A stretch of DNA of 51,215 nt from Flavobacteriales bacterium (GCA_025055635.1 JANWWQ010000011.1:1-51215), one strand, 5' to 3'; numbered from the stretch's first letter, positions 9,014-19,741 are shown. Notes: generated by a model from the letters alone, not told the origin. Made by a program: numbers and translations.

Positions 9014-10705
9014 ATGACACCTGAAGGCAACTTCGTTCGTCCGTTGGCTGACTTGTGCGCTGCCCGAGAATTGTTCAAGGTTTTCATATCACCGGGCGCC
9101 AGATCAGCTCCGTTGGTGAGGGCTTTCACGGAAGATGGCCGGTTTAATTGCGAAATGGTCAACGATGAACGTGCGGCCGCCTTCATTGCTCTAGGCTACT
9201 CTAAAGCATCGGGGAAGGCAGCTCTGTTATTGTGCACCAGCGGGTCGGCAGTACTTCACTATGGACCAGCCGTGGCCGAAGCCGACGGGTCTGATGTGCC
9301 CTTGCTGCTGATAAGCGCCGATAGGCCCTCTGCTTTTCTAGGCCAGTTTGAAGGTCAAACTACCGTGCAAGACCATATTTTCAGGCCTTGGGTCCGCTAT
9401 TCTTTAAGTCTAAATGGACAGAGTTTCAAGCAGCACCCAAAAATCTCCACCGAAAAAATGTGGGAAGCACTCACGGCCTTGGATGGCTCCCCGCCCGGTC
9501 CGGTGCATATCAATATCCACCTGGAAGAGCCCCTTTTCATATCCCAAAATCCTTTGCCATTAGAATTCCCTCAAGAAGGAAAATCAATTTTGCCGACCTA
9601 TCCAGAGCCATTCCTTAATGATTTAAAAAAATTATTAAAAACCTACGAGAAGATCGTTCTAATGCCCGGAAGCCGTCTGGGCGAGCATCCGTTTGAATTG
9701 CCCCCTGCGGCAAAAGTTTTAATGGAGGTAGGGGCTGTGCTCCTTCACGAACCCGGGTGTGGATGGCCCTGCCCACAAGCAGGAATTCCTAATGGAGAAG
9801 ACATCCTGCGGTGCCTCCAGGAAGATATGTGGCCATCTTTGGCTCCAGACCTCCTGATTACCTGGGGAGGCAACCGCGTAGGAAAAAGGCTAAAGCAAAT
9901 GCTTCAGCGTTATCCTCCCAAAATGCACATTCGCTTGGACGTGCATAAGCGTTTGGTCCGATTTGCTGGAACACAGAACAAGGTGTGGGATGTGGATCCC
10001 TATGACAACGCCCTGTGGTCTTGCACTTTACCTCAGGTTCCAAAGGATTACCTGCATCTTTGGCAAGAGCTTTCACGAAAGGCTTTAGAACGAAGGAGAA
10101 TGCTGCTTGCCCATCAGCCTTTCAGCGATCTCACGAGTATGACGGGGGTCGTACAAGCTTTGCCTGAAGACGCCATCGTACATGTGGGCAACAGCATGGT
10201 GCTTCGCCACTTCTACGACGCCTATCCACTGGCCAGCCGTCGCTTTCTTGTGGACGTAAACCGCGGAGTGAGTGGGATTGATGGTACGCTCGGCACGGCG
10301 GTTGGATGGGCGTTGGCTAGGCCCTGCAGTCAAGTGTGGTGCCTCATCGGTGACGTGGCTTTTCACCATGGCCTCAATGCTCTGTGGATTGAAACCCTTC
10401 CCTCCCAACTTAAAATAGTGGTGCTAAATAACGGAGGAGGTAATATCTTTGGCACCATGCCAGGCCCAGAACAAACCCCTTATCCTCAAAAGTATTTTGA
10501 AAATCGTAGGTCGATCTGTGCAGCCAATGATGCCCGCAAATATGGTTTAGAATACAAGAGTGTGCATCAGTCTCATGAGCTTGCTGGAGCCCTGGGATGG
10601 ATTACCCATTCCACCAAAGCTGCAATCCTGGAAATTTTTACTGATCCGGATGTGAACATTCACACTTTTAAACAGTTTGAAATAAAAATGCACTTACAGC
10701 AATGA
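9014..10705 (+). CDS. menD: SEPHCHC synthase MenD
   Basis: MenD is a ThDP enzyme that adds the succinyl semialdehyde unit from 2-oxoglutarate to isochorismate. ATG 9014 was chosen because the frame upstream of it lies inside menF, and because [13 protein letters not shown] is the usual MenD N-terminus. That gives 563 residues, a normal length. Motifs include [10 protein letters not shown] near 26, the catalytic-region Glu in VNDERAAAF near 50, and the C-terminal ThDP/Mg motif [12 protein letters not shown] near 446 followed by NNGGGNIFG. Its stop overlaps the menB start by four bases (ATGA), which suggests translational coupling. Confidence 0.95.
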   Translation: MTPEGNFVRPLADLCAARELFKVFISPGARSAPLVRAFTEDGRFNCEMVNDERAAAFIALGYSKASGKAALLLCTSGSAVLHYGPAVAEADGSDVPLLLISADRPSAFLGQFEGQTTVQDHIFRPWVRYSLSLNGQSFKQHPKISTEKMWEALTALDGSPPGPVHINIHLEEPLFISQNPLPLEFPQEGKSILPTYPEPFLNDLKKLLKTYEKIVLMPGSRLGEHPFELPPAAKVLMEVGAVLLHEPGCGWPCPQAGIPNGEDILRCLQEDMWPSLAPDLLITWGGNRVGKRLKQMLQRYPPKMHIRLDVHKRLVRFAGTQNKVWDVDPYDNALWSCTLPQVPKDYLHLWQELSRKALERRRMLLAHQPFSDLTSMTGVVQALPEDAIVHVGNSMVLRHFYDAYPLASRRFLVDVNRGVSGIDGTLGTAVGWALARPCSQVWCLIGDVAFHHGLNALWIETLPSQLKIVVLNNGGGNIFGTMPGPEQTPYPQKYFENRRSICAANDARKYGLEYKSVHQSHELAGALGWITHSTKAAILEIFTDPDVNIHTFKQFEIKMHLQQ

Positions 10706-11526
10706 GCACACGCCGAGATTGGAAAACCATAAAGACCTACCAGGACATTCTTTTTGATTATTGGGAGGGAATCGCACGCATCACCATCAACAGACCCCAT
10801 GTCTATAACGCCTTTCGGCCTGAGACTAATATGGAGATGCTGGACGCCCTCGACATCTGCCGGGAAGACTCCCGCATCCGGGTGGTTATCCTCACGGGTG
10901 CAGGGGACAAGGCGTTTTGTAGCGGCGGTGATCAGAACGTAAAAGGACGGGGAGGCTACGTGGATGAACGAGGCATACCCCGGCTTAATGTTCTGGATGT
11001 GCATAAGCGCATACGCTCGTTGCCTAAGCCTGTCATAGCCATGGTGAACGGCTACGCCATCGGAGGAGGGAATGTGCTAGCCACTGTCTGTGACCTCACG
11101 ATTGCTTCTGAAAATGCCCGCTTTGGCCAGACGGGTCCTAAGGTGGGCAGTTTTGATGCGGGCTTTGGCTCCTCTTTCTTAGCCCGTCATGTGGGCCAGA
11201 AAAAGGCACGGGAAATCTGGTTCCTCTGCTTACAATATACAGCTCAGGAAGCTTTGGAAATGGGCTTAGTGAATAAGGTGGTTCCTTTAGAGCAACTTGA
11301 AGATGCCACCGTAGAGTGGTGCAAAATCATTATGAAAAGATCTCCTCTGGCTATCCGAATGATAAAACGCGGACTTAATGCGGAATTGGATGGACAAACG
11401 GGGATCATGGAATTGGCCGGCGACGCTACGCTACTTTACTACCTCACGGAGGAAGCCCAGGAAGGACGAAATGCCTTTTTAGAGAAAAGGGATCCGGATT
11501 TTGGAAAATTTCCGATGTTTCCTTGA
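10702..11526 (+). CDS. menB: 1,4-dihydroxy-2-naphthoyl-CoA synthase MenB
   Basis: MenB closes the second ring of the menaquinone precursor from o-succinylbenzoyl-CoA. The 274-residue crotonase-fold product has [12 protein letters not shown] near 28, [11 protein letters not shown] near 70 and [10 protein letters not shown] near 117 (oxyanion hole). The MenB-specific [14 protein letters not shown] stretch lies near 147. The stretch [14 protein letters not shown] at the C-terminus is a MenB hallmark that separates it from other enoyl-CoA hydratases. It is the last gene of the cluster. No strong terminator hairpin is visible after 11526. Genes for MenA, MenC, MenE and MenH are not in the window. 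Confidence 0.96.
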   Translation: MSTRRDWKTIKTYQDILFDYWEGIARITINRPHVYNAFRPETNMEMLDALDICREDSRIRVVILTGAGDKAFCSGGDQNVKGRGGYVDERGIPRLNVLDVHKRIRSLPKPVIAMVNGYAIGGGNVLATVCDLTIASENARFGQTGPKVGSFDAGFGSSFLARHVGQKKAREIWFLCLQYTAQEALEMGLVNKVVPLEQLEDATVEWCKIIMKRSPLAIRMIKRGLNAELDGQTGIMELAGDATLLYYLTEEAQEGRNAFLEKRDPDFGKFPMFP

Positions 11527-12286
11527 CTGCAGGTAACGTCTTCATTTGAGACGCATACTGCTTCTGAACAATTTGTAATAATCATGTCTTTTGATAAAAC
11601 GGAAGGAACTAAGGTTATGCAAAAATTTTTCTCTAGAACTTTGCCTTTTGCCAGAGACAAAGATTTCTAAAATTTTGCAAGAAGTTCTGCGATTATTTTA
11701 ATTCACCCGCGTATCATTCATTTTTATCAGAGCTCACCCAAAAATCTTTCGGTAAATAGTAAGCCTTTGCTTTTAAAATCCAGTTAAAAAGAGCGAAAAA
11801 CTACCTTTGAATGGTGCATTATGGCATTTTTTACGATTTTTTGAAGAACATGAGGAAAGTTACTAGGTCCTAGGAAAAACCTACGCATCAAACCTCTACG
11901 AATAAAAAATTCTCTTTTTCTCCATTCACTCGCTACGTAAGCCCGCTCCATAACAAGGTTTCATGAGCTTTTTTCTTTTTATTTTATTTTTTATGCGTTT
12001 TTTCAATCTATTATTGTAACTCACAGTTAAGTTTCTTTCGCCTCAGCTTACCGAAGTTCAACCCCCCCATCCCGTGTCGTACTAATATTTTGTAATGAAA
12101 ATTTTAATTTTTAAGTGTATTTTTCCGATGAGCCTAAGATTCATTTTCCCTCATTTTGCTGCTCATTTTATCAATCCCCTTGGGTTTTAAAAAAGGAATT
12201 TGCTCCGGTCTTACAATTATCGGGTTTAATGGTTTTGGAAATAATTCTTTGTAAATGTTTTATTAATTTACAAAGAAAGAGTCCTC
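11527..12286. other. AT-rich intergenic region, no gene recognised
   Basis: About 760 bases lie between the converging menB and C45-hydrolase genes. The sequence is rich in T- and A-runs with frequent stops in all frames. I see no coding frame with a recognisable product, no RNA gene and no clear terminator. It may hold the 3' ends of both transcripts. Confidence 0.6.
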
Positions 12287-14002
12287 TCACCAGGGACTTG
12301 CGTTTTTAGTCATTTCCAGCTCCTGGAGGGCTTCCCGAATCTGAAGGGCCAGACGCTTGTCAGGGACAGCACAGCGCAAGGCATTCTTGTAGGCCCGGGT
12401 AGCCTCAACCGTTCGCCCACAGGCTTTGTAATAATCACCTGTGGCCTTGTGAGCACCGAAATAATGGGGATTGTACAAGGTGAGCAAGCGCACCACCGTG
12501 TCGGGAAGAAGGCGCGCCACCTTAGGACGTTGGGCAAACCATCTTGTGATATTTTCCAATTTTCTATAAATAGGGAGTAATCGGAATGCTAAGCTTTTTT
12601 GAAATGTATCGGCGGGGATGTTTTGTTCTTCTACACTCCAGGGGCCACAAAAGTTTCTCTCAATCCGGGCAAAGGCGCTATCCAGCTGATAGCAGACAAA
12701 AGTGCCCAGCTGATAGGGAGGAGAAGCCACCCAAAGGGTGCGGCTGCCGGGCTGGATAACCACGGCATGATGGCCCAGCAACTGGTTGAGGGCCATGGGA
12801 TTACCTAAACCAAGATCTTCCCCAGAGGGTCCCGTACGTCGCCGGAGAATGGCGGCCGCAGCAGCCGGTGTACAAGGCCCCATCTGCTCCAAGGCCTTCT
12901 GAATAGTGGCCCAACGGAAGGGCGAGTCGGGGCTGATGACATGCTTCTGATGGTAGGTATCGTTTTTAAGAGAATCACTTTGAAAGTGGTTGGTGCAAAT
13001 AAGCCTGGGCATTGGACTCCTGAATACGGCTGTTGCGTAGGGCGTTTTTTCAATGATGAAAGCCCTGTTTTCAGGCCCCGAACATACGAGGATGCTCTCG
13101 CTTACAAAGGTGCGTCGCTTACGGGCTATGCGCAATGCCTCGTCCAGGTTGCCAGCATACTGGAGAATTTCCCGGGTGAGCAGGGAGATGGGAGTTTTGG
13201 CAGAGAGTGGGGGCCGGGAAGCGGAAGCATTGATAGTGACGCTCAAGCCCTTCTCATTCAGACCCGACACCACACCACAAAAGCCCGGCCATACGACCGA
13301 GATAAAGCGGTAGCCACTATCAGGCTTCACAAATTGTACGACGCGATGGCGTGCAAAGGCCTCTCCGGCAAAAAAATCAAAGTTGCGCCCCACCAGCAGG
13401 CGGCCATCAGAAGAAAAGCTGTCCCAAACGGCGAAGGAACTGCAGCCCACCAGCATGTAATTCTGTAACGCATGGCCCACATCATGAGCGGCATGATAAT
13501 GAAGTACGCGTTCGAATTTGCTCCCTACAAAATCAAAAGTGTCAGCGTGAAAGTAGGACAACGCTAAAAATTCTTTTTGAAATTCCGGTAAGACGTACTC
13601 AGGCAGGCGGCGGTTAAAAAAGGCCACGACGTAGCGCAGAAACTTCAGATAGCCAGTGGAAGGAATTATGGTATGGAGAAAATCCAGAAAGGCGTGTTCC
13701 TGGTAACGGAGTAATGGTTTCATAAGACGACCATGAGCCGCACCCCGTCGCACGGGGTCTCCTTCAAGGTACAGCTCCCATAGATCGTAAGGAGTGTGCC
13801 GGAGGCGGGCACTTCCCCACCACCACAGGGTGTCGCCGGACAGGGCTAATGCCGAATCTATCACCCTCTGTTCAGCTTCGGTTAAGGCAGGGCGCGGGAT
13901 GTGGGTAACCCAACGAAACCAGCCCACAAAGAGGGCAAACACCAGTACAGCCAAGGAGGCAGATTTGACGAGGATGTGGTTCAGAAGAGGGGAGCTATTC
14001 AT
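12287..14002 (-). CDS. Membrane-anchored C45-type autoproteolytic acyltransferase/hydrolase
   Basis: The 571-residue product has one N-terminal membrane segment (about residues 12-30), so the catalytic part is probably periplasmic. [14 protein letters not shown] near 81-94 and a nucleophile Cys near 187 ([11 protein letters not shown]), followed by GRNFDF, are typical of C45 family Ntn hydrolases. These mature by cleaving themselves before the Cys and then act on amide or ester bonds of acylated substrates. The last 70 residues look helical and TPR-like ([21 protein letters not shown] region). The ATG at 14002 overlaps the end of tdk by eight bases, so the gene is probably translated from the same message. 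The substrate is unknown. Confidence 0.8.
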   Translation of the reverse strand: MNSSPLLNHILVKSASLAVLVFALFVGWFRWVTHIPRPALTEAEQRVIDSALALSGDTLWWWGSARLRHTPYDLWELYLEGDPVRRGAAHGRLMKPLLRYQEHAFLDFLHTIIPSTGYLKFLRYVVAFFNRRLPEYVLPEFQKEFLALSYFHADTFDFVGSKFERVLHYHAAHDVGHALQNYMLVGCSSFAVWDSFSSDGRLLVGRNFDFFAGEAFARHRVVQFVKPDSGYRFISVVWPGFCGVVSGLNEKGLSVTINASASRPPLSAKTPISLLTREILQYAGNLDEALRIARKRRTFVSESILVCSGPENRAFIIEKTPYATAVFRSPMPRLICTNHFQSDSLKNDTYHQKHVISPDSPFRWATIQKALEQMGPCTPAAAAAILRRRTGPSGEDLGLGNPMALNQLLGHHAVVIQPGSRTLWVASPPYQLGTFVCYQLDSAFARIERNFCGPWSVEEQNIPADTFQKSLAFRLLPIYRKLENITRWFAQRPKVARLLPDTVVRLLTLYNPHYFGAHKATGDYYKACGRTVEATRAYKNALRCAVPDKRLALQIREALQELEMTKNASPW

Positions 14003-14570
14003 GCCTGGAACTCGGTCGTCCGAATTTTTTCTGAAAGCAGGACCGACAGAGGGGTTGGTAGAGATTTTTTTCCCCCAGCTTCACCAGCTCGGTATCGGGC
14101 GTAAGCCGGTAAGAAAAATTAGCTTCATGACCACAGTCCACGCATATGGCATGAACTTTCAGAACATCATCAGCAATGGCCATGAGGGCAGGCATGGGAC
14201 CAAAGGGTCGCCCCATGAAATCCATATCCAGGCCGGCCACAATTACCCGCACGCCTTGGAAAGCAAGTCGGTTGCAGACATCCACCACTTCCGGATCAAA
14301 AAATTGAGCTTCGTCCAAACCCACCACCTGCGCACCCCGATGCCACAGAAGGATCTGGGCAGAGGAAGCCACTGAGGTACAAGCCAGGCGATTATCGTCG
14401 TGGGAAACTACATCCTGAGCGGAATATCGATGATCCAGGAGAGGCTTGTAAATCTCTACCGACTGCCGGGCAATGATAGCACGCCGGATACGACGGATAA
14501 GTTCTTCCGTTTTACCGGAAAACATAGAGCCACATATCACTTCAATACGTCCGTGGGCGGCGGAAGCCAT
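13995..14570 (-). CDS. tdk: Thymidine kinase
   Basis: It phosphorylates thymidine to dTMP in the salvage pathway. The 192-residue product has the P-loop [14 protein letters not shown] near residue 12, the Asp/Glu pair in GLDEAQFF near 90, and a zinc-binding pattern with CVDCGHE and CRSC in the C-terminal lasso part. ATG 14570 was chosen because the sequence upstream in frame (a TTG at 14615) reads as hydrophobic, non-conserved residues, while the family starts just before [10 protein letters not shown]. It is divergent from the gene at 14641 with 70 bases between. Confidence 0.95.
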   Translation of the reverse strand: MASAAHGRIEVICGSMFSGKTEELIRRIRRAIIARQSVEIYKPLLDHRYSAQDVVSHDDNRLACTSVASSAQILLWHRGAQVVGLDEAQFFDPEVVDVCNRLAFQGVRVIVAGLDMDFMGRPFGPMPALMAIADDVLKVHAICVDCGHEANFSYRLTPDTELVKLGEKNLYQPLCRSCFQKKFGRPSSRHE

Positions 14571-14640
14571 ACCTATGGTTATTGAATATGCAAAAAGAGC
14601 GACCAATTTCCGCAATTTTGCCGTTTATTGTACTCCGTTT

Positions 14641-15258
14641 ATGGATCGGAACGAACTGATCATCCGCATCAAGAATGCCGCGCTGGCCTTGGTGCACCAG
14701 GCCGAAAGGTTGTCTCAACCGCACCCCTCGCGCACCGACTTTGAAGCCACACTTGCCAACGTGCGCTCTTTGTATGAATACATAAGCGTCCTGAATTATT
14801 TGCATCGGTTTGGGGAAAAGATAGCCGTTCCGCCAGGGGACAGAAAGTCCGATAAAGGATCAGAAAAAACCGAGGCTGCCCGGGCCCTGCCCGAAACCAA
14901 AGCGAATCTCCCTGAAGAAAAAACAGCGGGTTTCCTTCAAAGAAGCTCCTCTTCTGAAAGCAAGACCTTTGTTCCCGGGCCACCTTTTGAGACAGTCTTA
15001 GCCGATCGTCTGCGATTGATGCCGGTGGATGACTTGAGAAAGGCCATCAGCCTGGCCGATAAATTCCTTTATATCTATGAATTGTTTGGAGGTGAAAACA
15101 ATACTTATCACACGGTGCTAGACACATTGAACAACACCACGGATCGTGGGGCAGCCGAATCTTACCTGAAAGAATTGGAGGAATTATATGGGTGGGATCC
15201 GGAAAGTACCACTGTGAAGAGGTTCAAGGAGTTGGTGATCAAGCGTTTTGGCTCTTAA
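14641..15258 (+). CDS. Conserved Bacteroidota protein of unknown function
   Basis: The 205-residue soluble product has no signal peptide or membrane segment. The N-terminal 60 residues are helical. The middle (about 65-115) is low-complexity and rich in Lys, Glu and Ser. The C-terminal 85 residues (LRKAISLADKFLYIYELFGG to the end) match, from memory, a widespread Bacteroidota domain in which a helix-ELFxGD-type motif is followed by a hydrophobic LN segment and WDPES. No function is known to me. ATG 14641 was chosen because earlier in-frame codons run through tdk on the other strand. CAATTTTG at 14613-14620 is a one-mismatch -7 core. Confidence 0.75.
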   Translation: MDRNELIIRIKNAALALVHQAERLSQPHPSRTDFEATLANVRSLYEYISVLNYLHRFGEKIAVPPGDRKSDKGSEKTEAARALPETKANLPEEKTAGFLQRSSSSESKTFVPGPPFETVLADRLRLMPVDDLRKAISLADKFLYIYELFGGENNTYHTVLDTLNNTTDRGAAESYLKELEELYGWDPESTTVKRFKELVIKRFGS

Positions 15259-15266
15259 ATGTTTTA

Positions 15267-15355
15267 GCGGGCCGGGCCCCTCTAGGGCGCCGGGGGCCTT
15301 CTGCGTGAGGGAAGCGGAGGGCGGCCGAAGTCCGGCATTTCGGCCGCCGGCCCGC
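15267..15355. repeat. GC-rich nested-hairpin element
   Basis: A strongly GC-rich block lies between two converging genes. An outer arm GCGGGCCGG (15267-15275) is the exact complement of CCGGCCCGC (15347-15355). Inside it, GCGGCCGAA (15321-15329) pairs with TTCGGCCGC (15339-15347) over a nine-base loop; the two stems share base 15347, so they may be alternatives. Its composition differs sharply from the flanking DNA. It could serve as a bidirectional terminator or be a copy of a dispersed palindromic repeat. A stretch beginning GTGAGGGA resembles one near 5410. Confidence 0.6.
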
Positions 15356-15380
15356 AGGGGGCACGCCTTAAATATAGAGG

Positions 15381-16541
15381 TTAGGATGCTGATTTTTCCT
15401 TAATTGGAATGGTCATTCTTTGGCAACCCTCGCGAACATGAAAAGTATAAAGTGTGCAAAGAATCTGTCGGGGATAGAAGTCTAACTGAATGAAACCTAT
15501 GCGGGCAGCGGCCGCCATCAGGTCTCTTCCTTTTACCACATGGCTGGTGCTACTGCCTGCGCCGGAGGTGATGAACCATGTGGAGTGGCGATGAATAACC
15601 TGCAGACTATGGTCATGCCCATTCACATACATAGCCCTTCCATGGCGCCGCAAGGCAGCATACAAACTATCCCGCATGTAGCGGTAATGGCGGTGTGTGA
15701 GGTCCTGGACGTAACCGGCTCTCCGGAGAAGTACGTAGGCCGTCCCCAACAGAGGCATGGGAATCCATCCCCAGCGAAAATGCTCTAAGAGGGGGAAAAA
15801 GTGTGCCTGCCACGGGTAAACTCCACCATGTGGGCCGCGTGTGAAAAGGGGATGATGGGCTGCCACCACCAACGTCATATGGCGGAGAGCCTGGAGCGTG
15901 TCCACAAAAGCCTTTAAAAAATCATGAGCCTTTTGGTAACCACAAAGGGTTAGCGGGCGATCATAGCGATGAAGCCACCATTGAGTGTCAAGGACAATGA
16001 GGGCCAGTCCTGGGGACAACCGCAGCACAACAGGGCCGGGGCAGCCACTATCTGGCAGGAAAATATTGCCTCGGGCACTCAGGCCCTCTACAAAGCGCTC
16101 CTGACGCAGGCGCGCCTGCCAGCCGTTGGGTCCTCCGTATTGCCAATCGTGATTGCCTGCCAGCCATACAACCTTTCCAGGATATTGGCTGTAAAGAGCG
16201 ATCTGAGCTTTCAGGATGGCCTCCTGTGTCGCACGGTGCATACTGAAAGCCTCATCCATACCCCGCGGATAAAGGTTGTCGCCCAGGAAAATGAGAGCGC
16301 TGTGGGGAGATGCCTGACACAAAATCCTTTTGAGCGTATCAAAGAGACTTTGTGAGGTGCCCTCTGGCATCCGGCCGGCGTCTCCTAGCAAGTAAAGGGT
16401 GAAAGACGGTTGGGTTGCAGTTATCGGCGACACAGGCTGAATGTGCTCCGAATACCATAAACGGTTAATGGAACAGGATTTAGAAAAAACAAGAAAAAGA
16501 ATTCCACGCGTCAAGCAAACTTTCAGATTCTTGGTCATCAT
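15381..16541 (-). CDS. Exported metallophosphoesterase
   Basis: The 386-residue product carries the five calcineurin-type metal-binding motifs in order: GDAG near 53, GDNLY near 87, GNHDW near 127, AHHP near 213 and NGHDHS near 313. The hydrophobic N-terminus (GILFLVFSKSCS) suggests export, possibly as a lipoprotein, although the lipobox is poor. The family hydrolyses phosphate mono- or diesters; the substrate is unknown. Relatives in Bacteroidota are often anchored outer-membrane proteins. ATG at 16541 or 16538 may be the start. Confidence 0.82.
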   Translation of the reverse strand: MMTKNLKVCLTRGILFLVFSKSCSINRLWYSEHIQPVSPITATQPSFTLYLLGDAGRMPEGTSQSLFDTLKRILCQASPHSALIFLGDNLYPRGMDEAFSMHRATQEAILKAQIALYSQYPGKVVWLAGNHDWQYGGPNGWQARLRQERFVEGLSARGNIFLPDSGCPGPVVLRLSPGLALIVLDTQWWLHRYDRPLTLCGYQKAHDFLKAFVDTLQALRHMTLVVAAHHPLFTRGPHGGVYPWQAHFFPLLEHFRWGWIPMPLLGTAYVLLRRAGYVQDLTHRHYRYMRDSLYAALRRHGRAMYVNGHDHSLQVIHRHSTWFITSGAGSSTSHVVKGRDLMAAAARIGFIQLDFYPRQILCTLYTFHVREGCQRMTIPIKEKSAS

Positions 16542-16699
16542 TCTTGTAAAGGGAAAAACTTTCTTGAGGTAAATTACATTACCAATTTTTTTAATAGTGT
16601 GATTACCCTATTTGTCTCTTAATATTGAATTCCAAAAAATATTATTTCTAGAAGCTGTATGATCCTTGGTGACATTGTTTTATGGTTCAAAACTAGGAA

Positions 16700-17446
16700 A
16701 AAGCGGAATCCCCATGGAATCGCGTTCTTCCATCCCGTTTAACATCTTATCTCTCCGAGCGCTCCAACCTGCATCTTGAGATAGGTTTATGCCAAGATCA
16801 ATGCCCCAAAAACCCACGGGGGACGGAGGGTTGTTTCACTACCTTGATCAATTCCCCCACTAGCGAAATGAATCCCAACAACAACAACAACAACTTCCAA
16901 TGCTTTGCGCAACTGTAGTTTTACCTAATACAAGTTGGAACAACAAGCAAGGGCAAAGCGACGATAAAAATGCCCGTGGGGAAATTGAAGCCAACATGCC
17001 TATCACATTCCATTTCCAAAATGAGGGAAATTCTTGCCCGCATAGGCATCACAAATACCTTGGACGTAAATCTGGACAGGAACAACGGGGAAATTTTGAG
17101 GTATAACCACCTTCTACAGGTGTGGTTAAAGTGAAAAACGTGCTCACGTTCTTTTTTGATGATATCCAGCTGCTTACAGTCTCAAAAAACAAAGCTGTCA
17201 GCGAGGAATTTCTGGTCTATCAGAATAGCAAGACCTCAATTTGCCGCCATGGAATCAAATGAAGACCAACGCGAATTTCTTCTTAAATTAAGCTCCGCCG
17301 AAGCATGCCAAGACGGGGGTCAGTTTTTAAAGGCCGTATATCTATCTGACAATTATGGTCTGCCCGTGACGTTTGTTCAAAAACCTAATGCAGATTATCT
17401 AGATTTATACCAGCCGAAGTTGGAGCTCCTTGTGGAATCTGTTTAA
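16700..17446 (+). pseudogene. Decayed partial duplicate of the adjacent T9SS protein gene
   Basis: No open frame crosses this stretch, but pieces match the intact gene at 17927-19720 in the same order. In one frame GTEGC aligns with GTEVC, and CFTTLINSPTSEMNP aligns with the segment ending SGDVNP. Next, KQGQSDDKNARGEIEAN aligns with KQGQCDNKNAHGEIEAN. TTGGAGCTCCTTGTG at 17420-17434 is identical to 19542-19556. The distance from the GGT at 16784 to this last match is about 650 bases, against about 654 in the intact gene. The copy has a TAG near 16914 and several frameshifts. It lacks the N-terminal half and the last 50 or so codons. Its left limit is approximate. Confidence 0.8.
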
Positions 17447-17926
17447 TATATAGCACAGGGTGGATTATTTTGAATAAAAGCTCCTGCTATCCATGTCATA
17501 CCTTCAAGTTTAATGAATTTAAAAACGGTTTATTAACAGCCTAAAATCGTGCAGGGGAAAAATCAAGGGGTTAGCGGGAGAAGGTATTGATTTTTCTATG
17601 AAGTCAATAAAGGTTTTTTATGAAGCGGCCGTATCCAGTGGGGACCCTGGATTCTGGCCGAAGTGCTTTTAAAATGGGTGAATTTCCAGGGAATCATCAG
17701 AGAAATTTCTGGATGGATTACTTCCTGAGTTTTATAAAGAGCTAAAGTCATTCGTTGAGTTTCCTTCCATAATTTACGTAATTTTAAAGCTTTTAATTAA
17801 TTCTAGTTAAGTTCAATTTATGGAACTTATTTGACAATTTTATATTTTTATCACGTAATAATTTCCCAGATTGTTTTTTTCCAGTAGAATCTCAGTAAAT
17901 CAAATTTGCTCCAAATTTGAAAGCCT
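17447..17926. other. Intergenic region between pseudogene and T9SS gene
   Basis: About 480 bases contain no frame I can recognise. The last 150 bases are AT-rich and probably carry the promoter of the gene at 17927, but I see no exact TAnnTTTG core there. Confidence 0.5.
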
Positions 17927-19720
17927 ATGAAAAAGTACATTTTATCCTTGGTTTTTGCAGGGTCAGTAGGGTTTTACCCTCTTCATGCTCAGTATGATCC
18001 CTGCATTTTGGACATCTACCCAATGGGTTGGCCCAACACGTTCCCTTACTATTGCACAGGGGACACTTTGGCATTCATGTTTTATAGCCCGGGAATATAT
18101 TCTCAATATGACTCCTTAATCATTCACTGGGGAGATGGATCCGTCAGTGGTATTAGTACCAACAACTTTCAGACTTCTACGATCCATGTGTACCAACAGC
18201 CCGGCACCTATTTTCCTTTCATTGAAGCTTTAGGAGGAACTTGTGGGGATACATTACTGCCCTTCCAGGTATATGGAGATGTGAATCCTGGAGATACTCT
18301 GCAATATGGAATCATCAATTACATTGTAGTGTCGGATGGTTGCATCCAGCAGTCCGGAAGGGCCTATATTGATGCTGACGGGAATTGTAGCTATTCCGCC
18401 AGCGATGTGCCATTAGCCGGTAAGTCTGTTTTGGTATATAATGGAAATAACGTAATAGGTCTTGTATTTACAAACCAAGATGGTCAATTTGCCTTCAACG
18501 GACCAACAGGGGTTACCTTTAAAATGCAGAATTATCAATTAGGTACAGCACTTACTCCAACCTGCGGCACAGTGACCTCAGGTAGTGAAACCACTGCCAA
18601 TAACGATAATGATTTTGTTTTCAACTGTAATAGTGGGTTGGATTTAACAATTACTTCAGGAAGTACATTTTTGGCTCAAACCATGTTTTCACCCATCTTT
18701 TTCAATGTGTGCAATGAGGGGTGCACCGCTGTTCCTAATCCCACGGTGACATTCCAATTCCCCTCTCAAGTCATCCCTGAAAATCCGGGTTCAGTGAATA
18801 TATATTTGGGAGGCGGGTGGTCTCAGTTCATTCCCACCTTCAGCGGTTCTACCGTGACCTTCACCATTCCTACCATCCTGACACCGCAAAGCTGCGTTCT
18901 TGGTTACTTAAAAGCCCAAGCCAATCCCCAAAACACTGTTCTTGGAACCGAAGTGTGCGTGACCTTCTCCGTGGAACCCTCCAGTGGTGATGTTAACCCT
19001 TCTAATAACTCTTCCACCACATGTATGACGGTGGTCACCTCCTACGACCCCAACGATAAACAAGGCCAATGCGACAACAAGAATGCTCATGGGGAGATTG
19101 AAGCCAATAAGCCGCTCATCTACACTATCCGCTTCCAAAATGAAGGTAACTTCCCGGCCCGTGATATCCGCATCACCGATACGCTGGATGTACACCTGGA
19201 TTGGAACAGTGTAGAAGTGCTCGGATATAGCCATCCCGTTCAAGTATGGATGACCGATAATGTGCTAACGTTCTTCTTTGATGACATCTGGCTGCCCACA
19301 ATCTCCATGAATGAAGCTGCCAGCCAGGGTTTTGTTGTCTTCCAAGTTAAGCAGGATCCCAACCTGCCGCCCCTGACCCAAATCAAGAACAATGCCGATA
19401 TCTTCTTTGATTACAATCCACCAGTGCGCACCAACACAGTGGTCAGCGTGATCAAGTCTGTAGGCATGGTTGACAACGAAGGTTTGAACGTGACGCTCGT
19501 TCCCAATCCTGCTACGGATTATGTGAATATAGTAGGCGAAATTGGAGCTCCTTGTGAAATCCGTTTGATAGATGGCGCAGGACGGACAGTTTTAACTCAA
19601 CTCGTTAGCAATGCAGGTCAAGCCGTTAATCTGAAGGAACTAAGAAACGGCGTATACACGGCTCAAATTCGTGAGGCAGACAAAATCAAAGGAGTGCAGA
19701 AGGTAGTGGTCCTGCGATAA
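17927..19720 (+). CDS. T9SS-exported cell-surface protein with PKD-like, SdrD_B-like and DUF11-like domains
   Basis: The 597-residue product starts with a signal peptide (about 21 residues, ending PLHAQ). A PKD-like region with IHWGDGS follows. Near 144 is an SdrD_B/Cna-B-like segment (GRAYIDADGNCSYSASD). A DUF11/DUF7619-like domain begins near 372 at SYDPNDKQGQ and continues through FQNEGNFPARDI and NADIFFDYNPP. From about 520 the C-terminus (LVPNPATDYVNI to KVVVLR) is a type A T9SS sorting domain. It would cross the outer membrane by the T9SS and be attached to the surface. Such proteins act as adhesins or structural surface proteins; no catalytic motif is seen. It ends just before a strong hairpin and has a decayed duplicate upstream. 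Confidence 0.88.
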   Translation: MKKYILSLVFAGSVGFYPLHAQYDPCILDIYPMGWPNTFPYYCTGDTLAFMFYSPGIYSQYDSLIIHWGDGSVSGISTNNFQTSTIHVYQQPGTYFPFIEALGGTCGDTLLPFQVYGDVNPGDTLQYGIINYIVVSDGCIQQSGRAYIDADGNCSYSASDVPLAGKSVLVYNGNNVIGLVFTNQDGQFAFNGPTGVTFKMQNYQLGTALTPTCGTVTSGSETTANNDNDFVFNCNSGLDLTITSGSTFLAQTMFSPIFFNVCNEGCTAVPNPTVTFQFPSQVIPENPGSVNIYLGGGWSQFIPTFSGSTVTFTIPTILTPQSCVLGYLKAQANPQNTVLGTEVCVTFSVEPSSGDVNPSNNSSTTCMTVVTSYDPNDKQGQCDNKNAHGEIEANKPLIYTIRFQNEGNFPARDIRITDTLDVHLDWNSVEVLGYSHPVQVWMTDNVLTFFFDDIWLPTISMNEAASQGFVVFQVKQDPNLPPLTQIKNNADIFFDYNPPVRTNTVVSVIKSVGMVDNEGLNVTLVPNPATDYVNIVGEIGAPCEIRLIDGAGRTVLTQLVSNAGQAVNLKELRNGVYTAQIREADKIKGVQKVVVLR

Positions 19721-19741
19721 GGTCTGAGAGACATTTTTCGG

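Noticed and set aside
9014-11526. Siderophore pathway instead of menaquinone synthesis
   Set aside because: MenD and MenB hallmarks follow the isochorismate synthase, and no isochorismatase or NRPS gene is present.
12941-13468. Antisense frame inside the C45 hydrolase gene
   Set aside because: It lies opposite the conserved nucleophile region; no recognisable product.
16877-16895. CAA trinucleotide run as a separate microsatellite
   Set aside because: It is the Asn-codon run of the decayed T9SS copy and aligns with the NPSNNSS region of the intact gene.
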